Shown in pieces: positions 20,641 through 28,502 of a stretch of 64,000 bases of DNA (its first letter is position 1; the number at the start of each line of letters is the position of its first letter). The notes beneath the pieces were generated by a model, which worked only from the letters and a program-made list of their open reading frames with translations, did no database searches and had not been told where the DNA came from. The DNA lies in contig NZ_CP104272.1 of the NCBI RefSeq assembly GCF_025244865.1, positions 930,001 through 994,000 on the forward strand, written 5' to 3'. The stretch is from Arthrobacter sp. zg-Y1110 (GTDB lineage: Bacteria > Actinomycetota > Actinomycetes > Actinomycetales > Micrococcaceae). Position numbers and translations under genes: made by a program.

Positions 20641-21474
20641 TTACGGAAGCCGACGTTCCCGGACCGCCCGGACACGGAAAACCACGGTGACTGCGGCTAC
20701 CACCACGGCGGCGGCAACGGCGGCGACAGCGGTGGGAACCGATTCCAGCCCTCCGTTCAGCCGGGAAACGGCGATCCAGGCCAGCCCCCACACCAGCGAC
20801 GCCGCCGGGGCAAGACGTCCGCGTCCGGCTGCAGCCAGCCCGGCGCCCACTCCGGCAGCCACGGCGAGCACACCGCAGGCCCAGACTTCCGGAGCAATAC
20901 CGAATCCCCGGAATCCCTCGGCAGTCAGTGCCGAGGCCGTATTCGCGGCGGTGGCTACGCAGACCCAGCCCAGATACAGGCCAAGGGCTCCGTCCACGGC
21001 GATGGCTTCGAGCCAGCCGGACGCCCGGGTGGCGGCGTAGCGGCGGAAGCACAGGGCCAGGACGGCGAGCAGCAGCACAATCACCACAACGCTCAGAATG
21101 ACCGCGCCGGCCTGGACGGTGAGGATCCAGGCGGCGTTAAGCACCAGCGAGGCGGCGACCAGCCAGCCCAGGGAGCGCTGCCGGTCCGACGTCCGCTGGG
21201 ACGGGAACCACTGGTAGACGGTGTAGAGGCCCAGGCCCGTGTAAATCACTGACCAGATCGAGAAGGCAGAGCTGGCCGGTGCGAGGTACGTGGCGTCTGC
21301 GCTGAGGGCGCCGCCGGCCGCCTCTGCAATGGGTGTGCCGCCGAAGACACCCACGCCGATCATCGAACCGACAATGCAGGCCGCGAAACAGATACTGACG
21401 GTGCTGAGGCGGGCCAGGTCCGATCCGCCGGAATTGGTCCGAGACGTCCGGGTGTTGGGTGTGTAGGAACTCAT
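20641..21474 (-). CDS. TspO/MBR-like membrane protein
   Basis: The 277-residue protein is a polytopic membrane protein with about eight hydrophobic segments and tryptophans at helix ends (SIWSVIYTGLGLYTVYQWF, WILTV, WLEAI, LGWVCVA, WACGVL, LVWGLAWIAVSRL). The segment APASSAFSIWSVIYTGL recalls the TspO/tryptophan-rich sensory protein family; homologues of this longer type are so annotated, but porphyrin or sterol binding is not established for them. ATG 21474 is the start; the long open frame upstream is antisense to the FemAB gene. It diverges from femAB with only 111 bp between starts. Confidence 0.7.
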   Translation of the reverse strand: MSSYTPNTRTSRTNSGGSDLARLSTVSICFAACIVGSMIGVGVFGGTPIAEAAGGALSADATYLAPASSAFSIWSVIYTGLGLYTVYQWFPSQRTSDRQRSLGWLVAASLVLNAAWILTVQAGAVILSVVVIVLLLAVLALCFRRYAATRASGWLEAIAVDGALGLYLGWVCVATAANTASALTAEGFRGFGIAPEVWACGVLAVAAGVGAGLAAAGRGRLAPAASLVWGLAWIAVSRLNGGLESVPTAVAAVAAAVVVAAVTVVFRVRAVRERRLP

Positions 21475-21479
21475 AGTTG

Positions 21480-21485
21480 ACCGTA
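21480..21485 (-). promoter_or_regulatory. -10 box TACGGT, leaderless promoter of the TspO-like gene
   Basis: Minus-strand TACGGT ends 5 nt before ATG 21474, with no ribosome site. Confidence 0.5.
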
Positions 21486-21572
21486 ACAAAGCAGCCAACC
21501 GCCCGGCAGTGGTGCGGGGAAAACCGGAAGCGGCCCGGTACCGCTGTTTTCGGGTGTGGCAACGGAGCCAAG

Positions 21573-21578
21573 TAGGCT
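21573..21578 (+). promoter_or_regulatory. -10 box TAGGCT, leaderless promoter of the FemAB-like gene
   Basis: TAGGCT ends 7 nt before ATG 21586. GGAAGG also lies in the spacer but only 1 nt from the ATG, too close to act as a normal ribosome site. Confidence 0.5.
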
Positions 21579-21585
21579 GGAAGGC

Positions 21586-22614
21586 ATGACACTGCGCGTT
21601 ACCCCCTGCTCCGATGCCGCCGCCTGGAACGAAACCGTGAACCGCTTCCGCGGACACCCGCAGCAGTTGTGGGGCTGGGGGAAGACCAAGGCAGAGCACG
21701 GATGGAACGTAGACCGCGTCCTGGTGAGCGACGACGCCGGTACGGTCCTCGGGTGCGCACAGGTCCTGCTGCGTGCGCTTCCCTTCCCCTTCCGGGCCCT
21801 TGCCTACATTCCCCGCGGTCCGCAGGGTGAGCCCGGACGGGAACTTGAAGTCCTTGACGCCGTTGCGGATTACGTCAAGAGCACCCATTCCGCCGTGGCC
21901 TTGTCCATCGAACCCGATTGGGATGCGGACGGGAAGCTGGTGGCAGGGTTGCCCGGGCTTGGCTTCCGCAGCAGCGACAACACCATCCTCATCGGCCGGA
22001 CACTGATCCTGGACCTGCAGCGCAGCCTGGAGGACCTGTCGGGGGACATGAGCAAGAAACACCGGCAGTACATCCGCAAGTCCGGACGCGAGGACCTGAC
22101 CTACCGGCGCGTGACGCGCGGGGAAATTGCCAAATGCCTCGCGGTGTACAAGCTGACCGCCCAGCGGGCGAACTTCGGCATCCACGAGGATTCCTACTAC
22201 CTGGATATCTTCGACAACCTCGGCGAGGATTCACCGGTCTACGCCGCCTTCAAGGGCGAGGACGTCGTCGCGTTCCTGTGGCTTTCCACCAGCGACTACA
22301 CCTCGTTCGAGCTCTACGGCGGAATGACGGAGGAAGGCGAACGGCTGCGGGCGAACTACGCCCTTAAATGGCATGCCATCTCCGATATGAAGGAGCGGGG
22401 GATCACCCGGTACGACTTCAACGGCCTGCTCAATGACGGGGTCTCGAAGTTCAAGATGGGCTGGGCGAAACACGAGGATCAGCTGGCCGGCACCTGGGAC
22501 AAGCCCCTCTCGCCGCTCTACCCGGTCTTCTCCACCGCGCTGCCGCTGGCCAAGACCGGAATGCGCAAGGCCCGCGGGGCAGCGGCCGCGCTGAAGGCCC
22601 GGCTGGGCCGCTAG
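21586..22614 (+). CDS. FemAB-like aminoacyltransferase (peptidoglycan bridge formation)
   Basis: The 342-residue protein resembles Fem/MurM-type transferases, which move amino acids from aminoacyl-tRNA onto the lipid II stem peptide. Two GNAT-like halves are suggested: the first begins with PQQLWGWGKTKAEHGW and the second includes SKKHRQYIRKSGREDLTYR, then YAAFKGEDVVAFLWLSTSDYTSFELYGGM and RYDFNGLLNDGVSKFKMGW, a standard end motif. Arthrobacter peptidoglycan has varied interpeptide bridges, which fits. The short C-terminal tail is basic. The amino acid added is unknown. It is monocistronic, with hairpins at 22625-22648 and 22672-22712 after the stop. Confidence 0.85.
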   Translation: MTLRVTPCSDAAAWNETVNRFRGHPQQLWGWGKTKAEHGWNVDRVLVSDDAGTVLGCAQVLLRALPFPFRALAYIPRGPQGEPGRELEVLDAVADYVKSTHSAVALSIEPDWDADGKLVAGLPGLGFRSSDNTILIGRTLILDLQRSLEDLSGDMSKKHRQYIRKSGREDLTYRRVTRGEIAKCLAVYKLTAQRANFGIHEDSYYLDIFDNLGEDSPVYAAFKGEDVVAFLWLSTSDYTSFELYGGMTEEGERLRANYALKWHAISDMKERGITRYDFNGLLNDGVSKFKMGWAKHEDQLAGTWDKPLSPLYPVFSTALPLAKTGMRKARGAAAALKARLGR

Positions 22615-22671
22615 CACCCACGTTGCATGCCGGGAGTCTGAGGCATGCTGCGCCACACTCGTTCAGGACAG

Positions 22672-22712
22672 AGTTGAGGCCAGATTCGCCGATCGCGAGT
22701 CTGGCCTCAACT
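22672..22712. terminator. Bidirectional terminator between the FemAB-like and MHS permease genes
   Basis: 18-bp arms with a single G-T wobble (22672-22689, AGTTGAGGCCAGATTCGC, and 22695-22712) and a 5-nt loop, followed by TTTAGAG. A weaker hairpin (GCATGCC, 22625-22631, with 22642-22648) precedes it. Confidence 0.88.
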
Positions 22713-22755
22713 TTAGAGATATGGCCGGGCGTTCCCCCGGTCATCAGTTGATCAG

Positions 22756-24078
22756 TTAATCGAGGATTTCCCCCGAACGGTCCTTGGCGAACAGCACGGC
22801 AACCACCGAGACCACGCTGCAGGCGATGATAAACAGACCGATCGGTATGTAGCTTCCGCCGAATCCGGTAAGAAGGGCTGTGGCTATGAGCGGTGCGGGG
22901 CCCCCCACCAGGGCTGCCCCGATCTGATAGCCGAGCGAAACTCCGGTGTAGCGGACGTCCGCCGGGTAACTTTCGGCAAAGAACGTTCCCAACACGGCCC
23001 CGTACATGGACCAGATGCAGCTGAAGCCGACAACTACGGCCACGGTGAGCAGGAGGAATGACTCCTGGTTGACGAGCCAAAAGAACGGAATAATGTAAAT
23101 CATTATGAGCCCGGCACCCGTAAGGAACATTTTCTTGCGGCCCAATCGGTCAGAGAGCGCACCGACGCCGAGCATGACCGGGATCGCGATAATCGCTGCT
23201 ATCAAAACTGCGTTCAGCGCCTCGCTGCGGGCAAACCCGAGGCTTACCGCGTAGGACACAGTGAAGGTCGCAAAGATAAAGAAGGTCGACGTTTCCACAA
23301 ATTTCGCGCCAATGGTGATGATGACAGCACGCCAGTGATGGCGCAGTGTCTTCATAAGCGGAACCTTGACTGTCGAGTTTGTCGCTACAACATTTTGGAA
23401 GGAGGGGGTTTCCGCCACGCTGTGCCGGATCCACAGACCGATTCCGACCAGGACCACGGAGAATAGGAACGGGATGCGCCAACCGTAGGAAAGGAAATCC
23501 TCGTTGGAGAAAATCGAACTTGTTGCGGAGGCGGCCAGGTTCCCGAGGGCCAGTCCAAACAATGCCCCGGTCTGGGGTACAGCACCATAAAGGCCGCGCT
23601 TATTTCGAGGTGCGTATTCGACGGCCATAAGGAGTCCGCCACCCCATTCCCCGCCGAGTGCCAGGCCCTGTAGCAGGCGAAGCACGGTCAGCAGGATGGG
23701 GGCCCACATCCCGATGGTCTCGAAGGTCGGCATGAGGCCTATGGCTACGGTCGCCACGCCCATGATGGTTAGGGTGATAACCAGAGTCTTTTTGCGGCCG
23801 ATGCGGTCACCGATGTGGCTGAAAATGATGCCGCCGATCGGGCGGATGAGGAAAGCCAAGGCAAATGACGCCAATGCGAGCATTTGGCTGGCCACCGGGT
23901 CGCCGGACGGGAAAAACAACGGACCGAACACGAGTGCAGACATGGTCCCGTAGAGGAAGTAGTCGTACCATTCGACAGCGCTCCCAACTGCGCTCCCAAA
24001 AAGGGCCCGCCGGCGCGTTGGGCCATCGATTAGCTCTGACTTGTCTCTTGGAGCCGAGGGCTGAGCGATTGTGCTCAT
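22756..24078 (-). CDS. MHS family MFS permease (metabolite:H+ symporter)
   Basis: The 440-residue, 12-helix protein belongs to the metabolite:H+ symporter group of the major facilitators (ShiA, KgtP, ProP and aromatic-acid permeases). Signs are SAVGSAVEWYDYFLYG in helix 1, FLIRPIGGIIFSHIGDRIGRKKTL (motif A), LLQGLALGGEWGGGLLM in helix 4 and the cytoplasmic YAPRNKRGLYGAVPQTG. Substrates in the family are organic or aromatic acids, polyols and betaines. It lies 109 bp downstream of the aldolase/dehydrogenase pair on the same strand and ends a lower-GC block, so an acid feeding the aldolase is the likely cargo (inference). ATG 24078 has GAAAGG upstream. Confidence 0.9.
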   Translation of the reverse strand: MSTIAQPSAPRDKSELIDGPTRRRALFGSAVGSAVEWYDYFLYGTMSALVFGPLFFPSGDPVASQMLALASFALAFLIRPIGGIIFSHIGDRIGRKKTLVITLTIMGVATVAIGLMPTFETIGMWAPILLTVLRLLQGLALGGEWGGGLLMAVEYAPRNKRGLYGAVPQTGALFGLALGNLAASATSSIFSNEDFLSYGWRIPFLFSVVLVGIGLWIRHSVAETPSFQNVVATNSTVKVPLMKTLRHHWRAVIITIGAKFVETSTFFIFATFTVSYAVSLGFARSEALNAVLIAAIIAIPVMLGVGALSDRLGRKKMFLTGAGLIMIYIIPFFWLVNQESFLLLTVAVVVGFSCIWSMYGAVLGTFFAESYPADVRYTGVSLGYQIGAALVGGPAPLIATALLTGFGGSYIPIGLFIIACSVVSVVAVLFAKDRSGEILD

Positions 24079-24187
24079 GACGTGAACCTTTCGTCGTTGA
24101 AGGGTATGACTTCCGGCATTTCCGGCGGGTGTGGAAATGAGATGCGTGAGCGGCTTCCACGGCTTAATGCGCTGTATGGCATCGCGG

Positions 24188-25216
24188 TTAGCCGTTTGCC
24201 TTGAGTAGATCCAGGGCTACATCGACGATCATGTCTTCTTGGCCGCCGATCATTTTGCGGCGCCCGAGCTCGAGGAGGATTTCGATGGTTGGAATGCCGT
24301 ACTTGGCGCTTGCTGTTTCAGCGTGAAGGAGGAACGAGGAGTAGACGTTGGCATAGCCGAGGCCCAGAGTCTCGCGATCAACCTGTACCGGACGGACTTG
24401 AAGAGGCCGAACGATATCGTCAGCTGCGTCCATAAGCGCCATCACGTCAGTTCCATGATTCCAACCGAGCTTGTCCGCGACAGCAACGAAAACCTCAAGG
24501 GGCGTATTGCCTGCTCCTGCTCCCATACCTGCCAGGCTTGCATCTACTCTGATGGCTCCTGCCTCAACGGCTGCCATCGAGTTGGCAACTCCCAGAGCGA
24601 GGTTGTGATGGGCATGGATCCCGATCTCGGTCTGTGGAGAAAGGACATCCCTGAGAGCGGTGATACGTTCCGTCACATCAGTCATTGTCTGACCTCCGGA
24701 GGAATCGACGACGTACACACACTGAGCACCGAACCCCTCCATGAGTTTTGCTTGCTGGGCAAGCTTTGCAGGCGTGGTCAGGGCACTCATCATCAGGAAA
24801 CCGGTCGTGTTCAAGCCGAGATTCCGCGCCGTGTCGATGTGCTGTGCTGAGACGTCGGCTTCTGTGCAGTGAGTTGCCACGCGCACGTATCCGACTCCTG
24901 CGGACGCAGCCCTTTTCAGGTCGGATATCGTGCCGATGCCCGGGATGAGCAGGGTGGCGATGGCGATATTGTTTGCTGCCTCCGCTGCTGCTTCGATCAA
25001 TTCAACGTCCGAGTGGCGTGAGAACCCGTATGTGATGCTGGAACCGTTGAGCCCATCGCCGTGGGAAACCTCCACGCTGTCGACTCCAGCCGCGTCAAGG
25101 GCCGAAACGACGTCGCGGACGTTCTTGACGGTGTATTGGTGTCGTACTGCGTGGCTGCCGTCCCGCAGGGTAACGTCCGAAATAAACAGTTTTTCCGGTA
25201 CTAGGGAATCGTTCAT
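24188..25216 (-). CDS. dmpG: 4-hydroxy-2-oxovalerate aldolase
   Basis: This class II aldolase splits 4-hydroxy-2-oxovalerate into pyruvate and acetaldehyde, the last cleavage of meta-cleavage pathways, and channels acetaldehyde to its partner dehydrogenase. The 342-residue protein has DVTLRDG (14-20, catalytic arginine and metal aspartate), His21, and the metal site HAHHN (201-205), then [18 protein letters not shown]-terminal helical part for dehydrogenase contact is present. The start overlaps the end of the dehydrogenase gene by 4 bp (25213-25216), so the two are coupled, matching the known DmpFG complex. The hydratase that normally makes its substrate is absent nearby. Confidence 0.95.
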   Translation of the reverse strand: MNDSLVPEKLFISDVTLRDGSHAVRHQYTVKNVRDVVSALDAAGVDSVEVSHGDGLNGSSITYGFSRHSDVELIEAAAEAANNIAIATLLIPGIGTISDLKRAASAGVGYVRVATHCTEADVSAQHIDTARNLGLNTTGFLMMSALTTPAKLAQQAKLMEGFGAQCVYVVDSSGGQTMTDVTERITALRDVLSPQTEIGIHAHHNLALGVANSMAAVEAGAIRVDASLAGMGAGAGNTPLEVFVAVADKLGWNHGTDVMALMDAADDIVRPLQVRPVQVDRETLGLGYANVYSSFLLHAETASAKYGIPTIEILLELGRRKMIGGQEDMIVDVALDLLKANG

Positions 25217-26160
25217 GATGCCGCCCCCGCTTTCTGGACATGGGTTGCCACTATTTCTGCGGTGCGAAGCGCAGCGGACGTCATGATGTCCAAATTGCCC
25301 GCATATGAGGGGAGGTAGTCAGCAGCCCCTTCGACTTCAAGGAAAACAGTGGTTTTCAGGCCGGTAAAAGCCCCCAAATCCGGAACATTGACCGGTTCCA
25401 GAACGTCGTCGAACTGGACCTCCTGCTTCAGGCGATAGCCGGGAACATAAGCGTTTACCTTAGCCACCATTTCGCGTATGGAAGCCTCGATCGCGTCCCT
25501 GTCGGCGGCGGCTGGCGTCAGCACCAGAACGGTATCGCGCATTATCATCGGCGGCTCTGCGGGATTGAGGACAATGAGTGCTTTGCTTGCGGCGGCCCCG
25601 CCAACCAACTTGAGTGCCTCAGCGGTTGTTTCGGTGAATTCGTCGATATTGGCCCGGGTTCCAGGCCCGGCTGATCTGCTGGAGATGGACGCAACGATCT
25701 CGGCGTAGTGAACCCGTGTAACGGCAGAGACGGCAGCAACGATCGGGATGGTCGCTTGGCCGCCGCAGGTAACCATGTTCACGTTTAGTGAATCAACGTG
25801 CTCAGCAAGGTTCACGACCGGCACGCAATAGGGGCCGATAGCGGCCGGCGTGAGGTCGATTAGGCGAATGTCCGGCTTGGCCGACCTCAGTTTGTCGGCG
25901 TTGAAATGGTGTGCTCCGGCCGATGTCGCATCGAAAACTATCTGGATATCAGCGAAGACAGGCGACGCGATGAGGCCCTCCACCCCCGTGGAAATCGCTG
26001 TAACGCCTAACCTGCTTGCGCGTGCCAATCCATCAGACTCGGGGTCGATGCCGACCATGGCGCGGATGGAGATGATCCCGTTGCGCTGAAGAATCTTGAT
26101 CATTAAGTCAGTTCCGATATTGCCTGAACCTATGATCGCTGCGGGAATGCCCTCAGCCAT
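25213..26160 (-). CDS. Acetaldehyde dehydrogenase (acetylating)
   Basis: The DmpF/MhpF-type enzyme oxidises acetaldehyde with CoA and NAD+ to acetyl-CoA, in a complex with the aldolase encoded next. The 315-residue protein starts with a Rossmann motif GSGNIG (11-16) and has the catalytic cysteine Cys132 in [11 protein letters not shown]. Length matches the family (about 300-320). ATG 26160 has CAGGAG eight nucleotides upstream. It is the first gene of the dehydrogenase-aldolase-permease run and is divergent from the IclR gene, from which 140 bp separate it. Confidence 0.95.
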   Translation of the reverse strand: MAEGIPAAIIGSGNIGTDLMIKILQRNGIISIRAMVGIDPESDGLARASRLGVTAISTGVEGLIASPVFADIQIVFDATSAGAHHFNADKLRSAKPDIRLIDLTPAAIGPYCVPVVNLAEHVDSLNVNMVTCGGQATIPIVAAVSAVTRVHYAEIVASISSRSAGPGTRANIDEFTETTAEALKLVGGAAASKALIVLNPAEPPMIMRDTVLVLTPAAADRDAIEASIREMVAKVNAYVPGYRLKQEVQFDDVLEPVNVPDLGAFTGLKTTVFLEVEGAADYLPSYAGNLDIMTSAALRTAEIVATHVQKAGAAS

Positions 26161-26197
26161 GCTCAGCTCCTGTCGTAGTGTTTAGTGCGCCTGCATC

Positions 26198-26234
26198 TGT
26201 TCGAAACTTCGGCACCTGTTCTAGGCATCGAACA
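26198..26234. promoter_or_regulatory. Inverted repeat, candidate IclR operator
   Basis: TGTTCGA (26198-26204) and TCGAACA (26228-26234) form perfect 7-bp arms with a 23-bp spacer; a further TGTTCTA half-site lies at 26217-26223. The repeat is in the divergent gap between the dehydrogenase and IclR genes. Confidence 0.5.
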
Positions 26235-26300
26235 CGAGGCCAGGGGCAATGTCAATAGGTCCATTTGCAGCACCCTGAATTACCGGGTATCTATTGGGAT

Positions 26301-27113
26301 ATGGCCCGACTTACCCCCGCCGTGCTGCGGACACTCGACATTCTGGAACTGTTTCTTGATGACGGAGCACCGCTGAGCGCCCCGGATGTCGTTCGGAAGA
26401 CAGGGCTTCCCCGCACTTCAGTGCACGAGCTCCTGGCAACCCTTGTTGCCAGGGACTACCTGCAGAAGGATGACGTATCAGGCACATTCCGCTTGGGGGT
26501 TCGACTCCTTCATCTGGGGAATGCCTATTCAGCCAGATTCGACATGCTCTCAGCCGCAAATGACGTTGCTCGTGAACTGGCGGAACGAAGTGGCGAGACT
26601 GTCAGCGTTGCCCTCCTCGAAGGTGGAGACGTGTTCTATCTGGCAAAGATAGAAAGCCGTGACAACCTTCGCCTTCCTTCCAGCATCGGCCAGAGGCTGC
26701 CTGCGAGTGTGACAGGACTAGGTAAGGCGCTGCTTGCGTATGCGTCTCCGCAGTCTCTCGCCACCCGGTTTTTGGACCCGGATAACCTGCCCCGGATGAC
26801 GCAGAACAGCATTGGCACTCTCGCTGAACTCGAGGTCGAGCTTCAACGTATCCGGGAGCGCGGCGTCGCCTTCGAGAATGAAGAATCGACGCCGAATATC
26901 CGTTGTGTCGCAGCCCCCGTCCGTGACGGTACGGGGGCAGTCGTGGCCGCCATCAGCATGTCAGTTCCCGTGGCGCGATGGCAGCAATATCCGGAGGAGA
27001 TCTGGATCGGGCTCGTTCTGGAGGGCGCTCAGCACTTCTCTTCCCTGCTTGGTTTCTCCGTTTCCCCGCAGGGGCAGGGGGCCGGCTCGGCAGGTAAGTC
27101 TGAGATCCCTTAG
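26301..27113 (+). CDS. IclR family transcriptional regulator
   Basis: The 270-residue protein has an N-terminal winged helix-turn-helix (about 5-65: LRTLDILELF, then TGLPRTSVHELLATLVARDYL) and a C-terminal GAF-like effector domain (about 85-255, with SVTGLGKALLA and GVAFENEESTPNIRCVAAPV, typical IclR motifs). IclR proteins bind small organic acids and act as repressors or activators of adjacent catabolic genes. It diverges from the acetaldehyde dehydrogenase gene and is convergent with manA, 12 bp away. ATG 26301 is used because the conserved region starts there. The ligand is probably the imported acid or a breakdown product (inference). Confidence 0.92.
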   Translation: MARLTPAVLRTLDILELFLDDGAPLSAPDVVRKTGLPRTSVHELLATLVARDYLQKDDVSGTFRLGVRLLHLGNAYSARFDMLSAANDVARELAERSGETVSVALLEGGDVFYLAKIESRDNLRLPSSIGQRLPASVTGLGKALLAYASPQSLATRFLDPDNLPRMTQNSIGTLAELEVELQRIRERGVAFENEESTPNIRCVAAPVRDGTGAVVAAISMSVPVARWQQYPEEIWIGLVLEGAQHFSSLLGFSVSPQGQGAGSAGKSEIP

Positions 27114-27130
27114 GGTTTAAGACCCTTAGG
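27107..27130. repeat. 8-bp direct repeat at the stops of the IclR and manA genes
   Basis: CCCTTAGG occurs at 27107-27114 and 27123-27130 with 8 bp between, spanning both stop codons. No copy was seen at the other edge of the accessory block, so it is not evidence of a target-site duplication. Confidence 0.4.
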
Positions 27131-28454
27131 CCTCGATATCCAGCCGGGGGGCATCTGCTTCCCCGGCCGGAACCGACCCGACCGTCACGGCAAAGGCCAG
27201 GGCGCCGTCGTCGTGCTGGGCGGAGTCCGCAGCGAGCCGGGCCACCACGGGTGCCTCGAACGCTGGAAGGAAGGCACTGTCTCCGGGCTCGAGGGTGAGG
27301 CTGCCCGAGGTGGATGTCAGGGCAATAGTGCCCCGCACCGCGATGACCACCGCCGGTCCGTGCTGCAGTACCGGCGCTTCGGCCGGGAGCGAGTCTCCGT
27401 TGGCGCCGGAAGGTCCCTGAGCCAGTTCCAGGCGCTGGAGCGCAAACTCCTCGAACGGCGGGCGGAATACCTGCTGGCCTTCCCGCGTGTCCTCGGCCGC
27501 CACGTACGGGACGCCCAATGGGCGGAAATCGACGGTCCGAAGCAGCTCCGGTACGTCGATGTGCTTCGGGGTCAGCCCGCCCCGCAGGACATTGTCCGAC
27601 GCCGCCATAACCTCCACCCCCAACCCGCTGAGGTAGGCGTGGACGTTGCCGGCCGGTAGGTAGACCGCTTCGCCGGGCTGCAGTGAAGCACGGTTGAGCA
27701 GCAGGGAGATCAGGACACCGGGATCGCCCGGGTAGTAGCCGTTCAGCTCGATCAGTGTGGACAATTCGCGGGCATATTCGCCTCTGTCGGTGAGCTTCGC
27801 GACGGCAGCCGCGGCAAGTTCAACGGCCTCACGCACGGCTTCGCCGTCATTAATGAGGGTGCGGAAGACGGACTGCAGGCGCGCCGGCGCGGGATGGCCG
27901 GAGGACAACTCGGCCGCGATCCATTCCAGCAGGTCGGGCACCTCCCGGCCGGCTGCGGTGACCGCAGCATTAACGGCCCGGAAGAGGTCCGCAGAATCCT
28001 CCGGCTCGCGGAAGCCGCACAACGCCTCGAAGGGCGTGAGTGCGAAAATCATCTCGGGCTTGGAGTTGCCGTCCTTGTAGTTGCGCTCCCGGGCGTCCCG
28101 GTCCACGCCGGCTTCCTCTTCCGCAGCGTAGCCGGCCCGGGCCTGCTCTGACGTGGGGTGGACCTGCAGCGACAGGGGAGCCCCGGCCGCCAGGATTTTT
28201 GCCAGGAACGGCAACTCGGGACCGAAACGCCCGGCGGTGTCGGCGCCGAGCATCAGCTCCGGGTCGGCCGCAATCAGCTCGTCGAGCGTTTCGCTGCCGT
28301 CCACCGGCGGAACCAGCGCCGAGGGTGCCCCGGGGTGCGCACCGATCCACAATTCAGCCTCGGGTCCGCCGGAAGGTTCCCGGCCGAACAGTTCGGCGAT
28401 CGCGGTGGTTGATCCCCAGGCATAGGGTCGAAGGGTGTTCCGGAGTAGGTACAC
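27126..28454 (-). CDS. manA: Mannose-6-phosphate isomerase, class I
   Basis: Interconverts fructose 6-phosphate and mannose 6-phosphate, feeding GDP-mannose and polyprenyl-phosphate mannose. The 442-residue protein has zinc-ligand motifs LSLQVHP (Gln97, His99) and SKPEMIFAL (Glu134), and the later VHAYLSGLGVEVMAASDNVLRGGLTPKH block, strongly conserved in class I enzymes. GTG 28454 has GAAAGAGG upstream. It follows the LCP gene by 48 bp on the same strand, so it may be the last gene of purK-purE-LCP-manA. It fits the need for mannose donors by the Pmt enzyme encoded at 48 kb. Confidence 0.94.
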   Translation of the reverse strand: MYLLRNTLRPYAWGSTTAIAELFGREPSGGPEAELWIGAHPGAPSALVPPVDGSETLDELIAADPELMLGADTAGRFGPELPFLAKILAAGAPLSLQVHPTSEQARAGYAAEEEAGVDRDARERNYKDGNSKPEMIFALTPFEALCGFREPEDSADLFRAVNAAVTAAGREVPDLLEWIAAELSSGHPAPARLQSVFRTLINDGEAVREAVELAAAAVAKLTDRGEYARELSTLIELNGYYPGDPGVLISLLLNRASLQPGEAVYLPAGNVHAYLSGLGVEVMAASDNVLRGGLTPKHIDVPELLRTVDFRPLGVPYVAAEDTREGQQVFRPPFEEFALQRLELAQGPSGANGDSLPAEAPVLQHGPAVVIAVRGTIALTSTSGSLTLEPGDSAFLPAFEAPVVARLAADSAQHDDGALAFAVTVGSVPAGEADAPRLDIEA

Positions 28455-28502
28455 GGGCCTCTTTCGGGTGCTTGAGAATCGGGTCGGGTTGGGAAGGCGG
28501 AA

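Noticed and set aside
27107..27130. Target-site duplication marking the edge of the low-GC block
   Set aside because: Both copies of CCCTTAGG lie at the same edge, and no copy is found near 22615-22755; no transposase or integrase is present.
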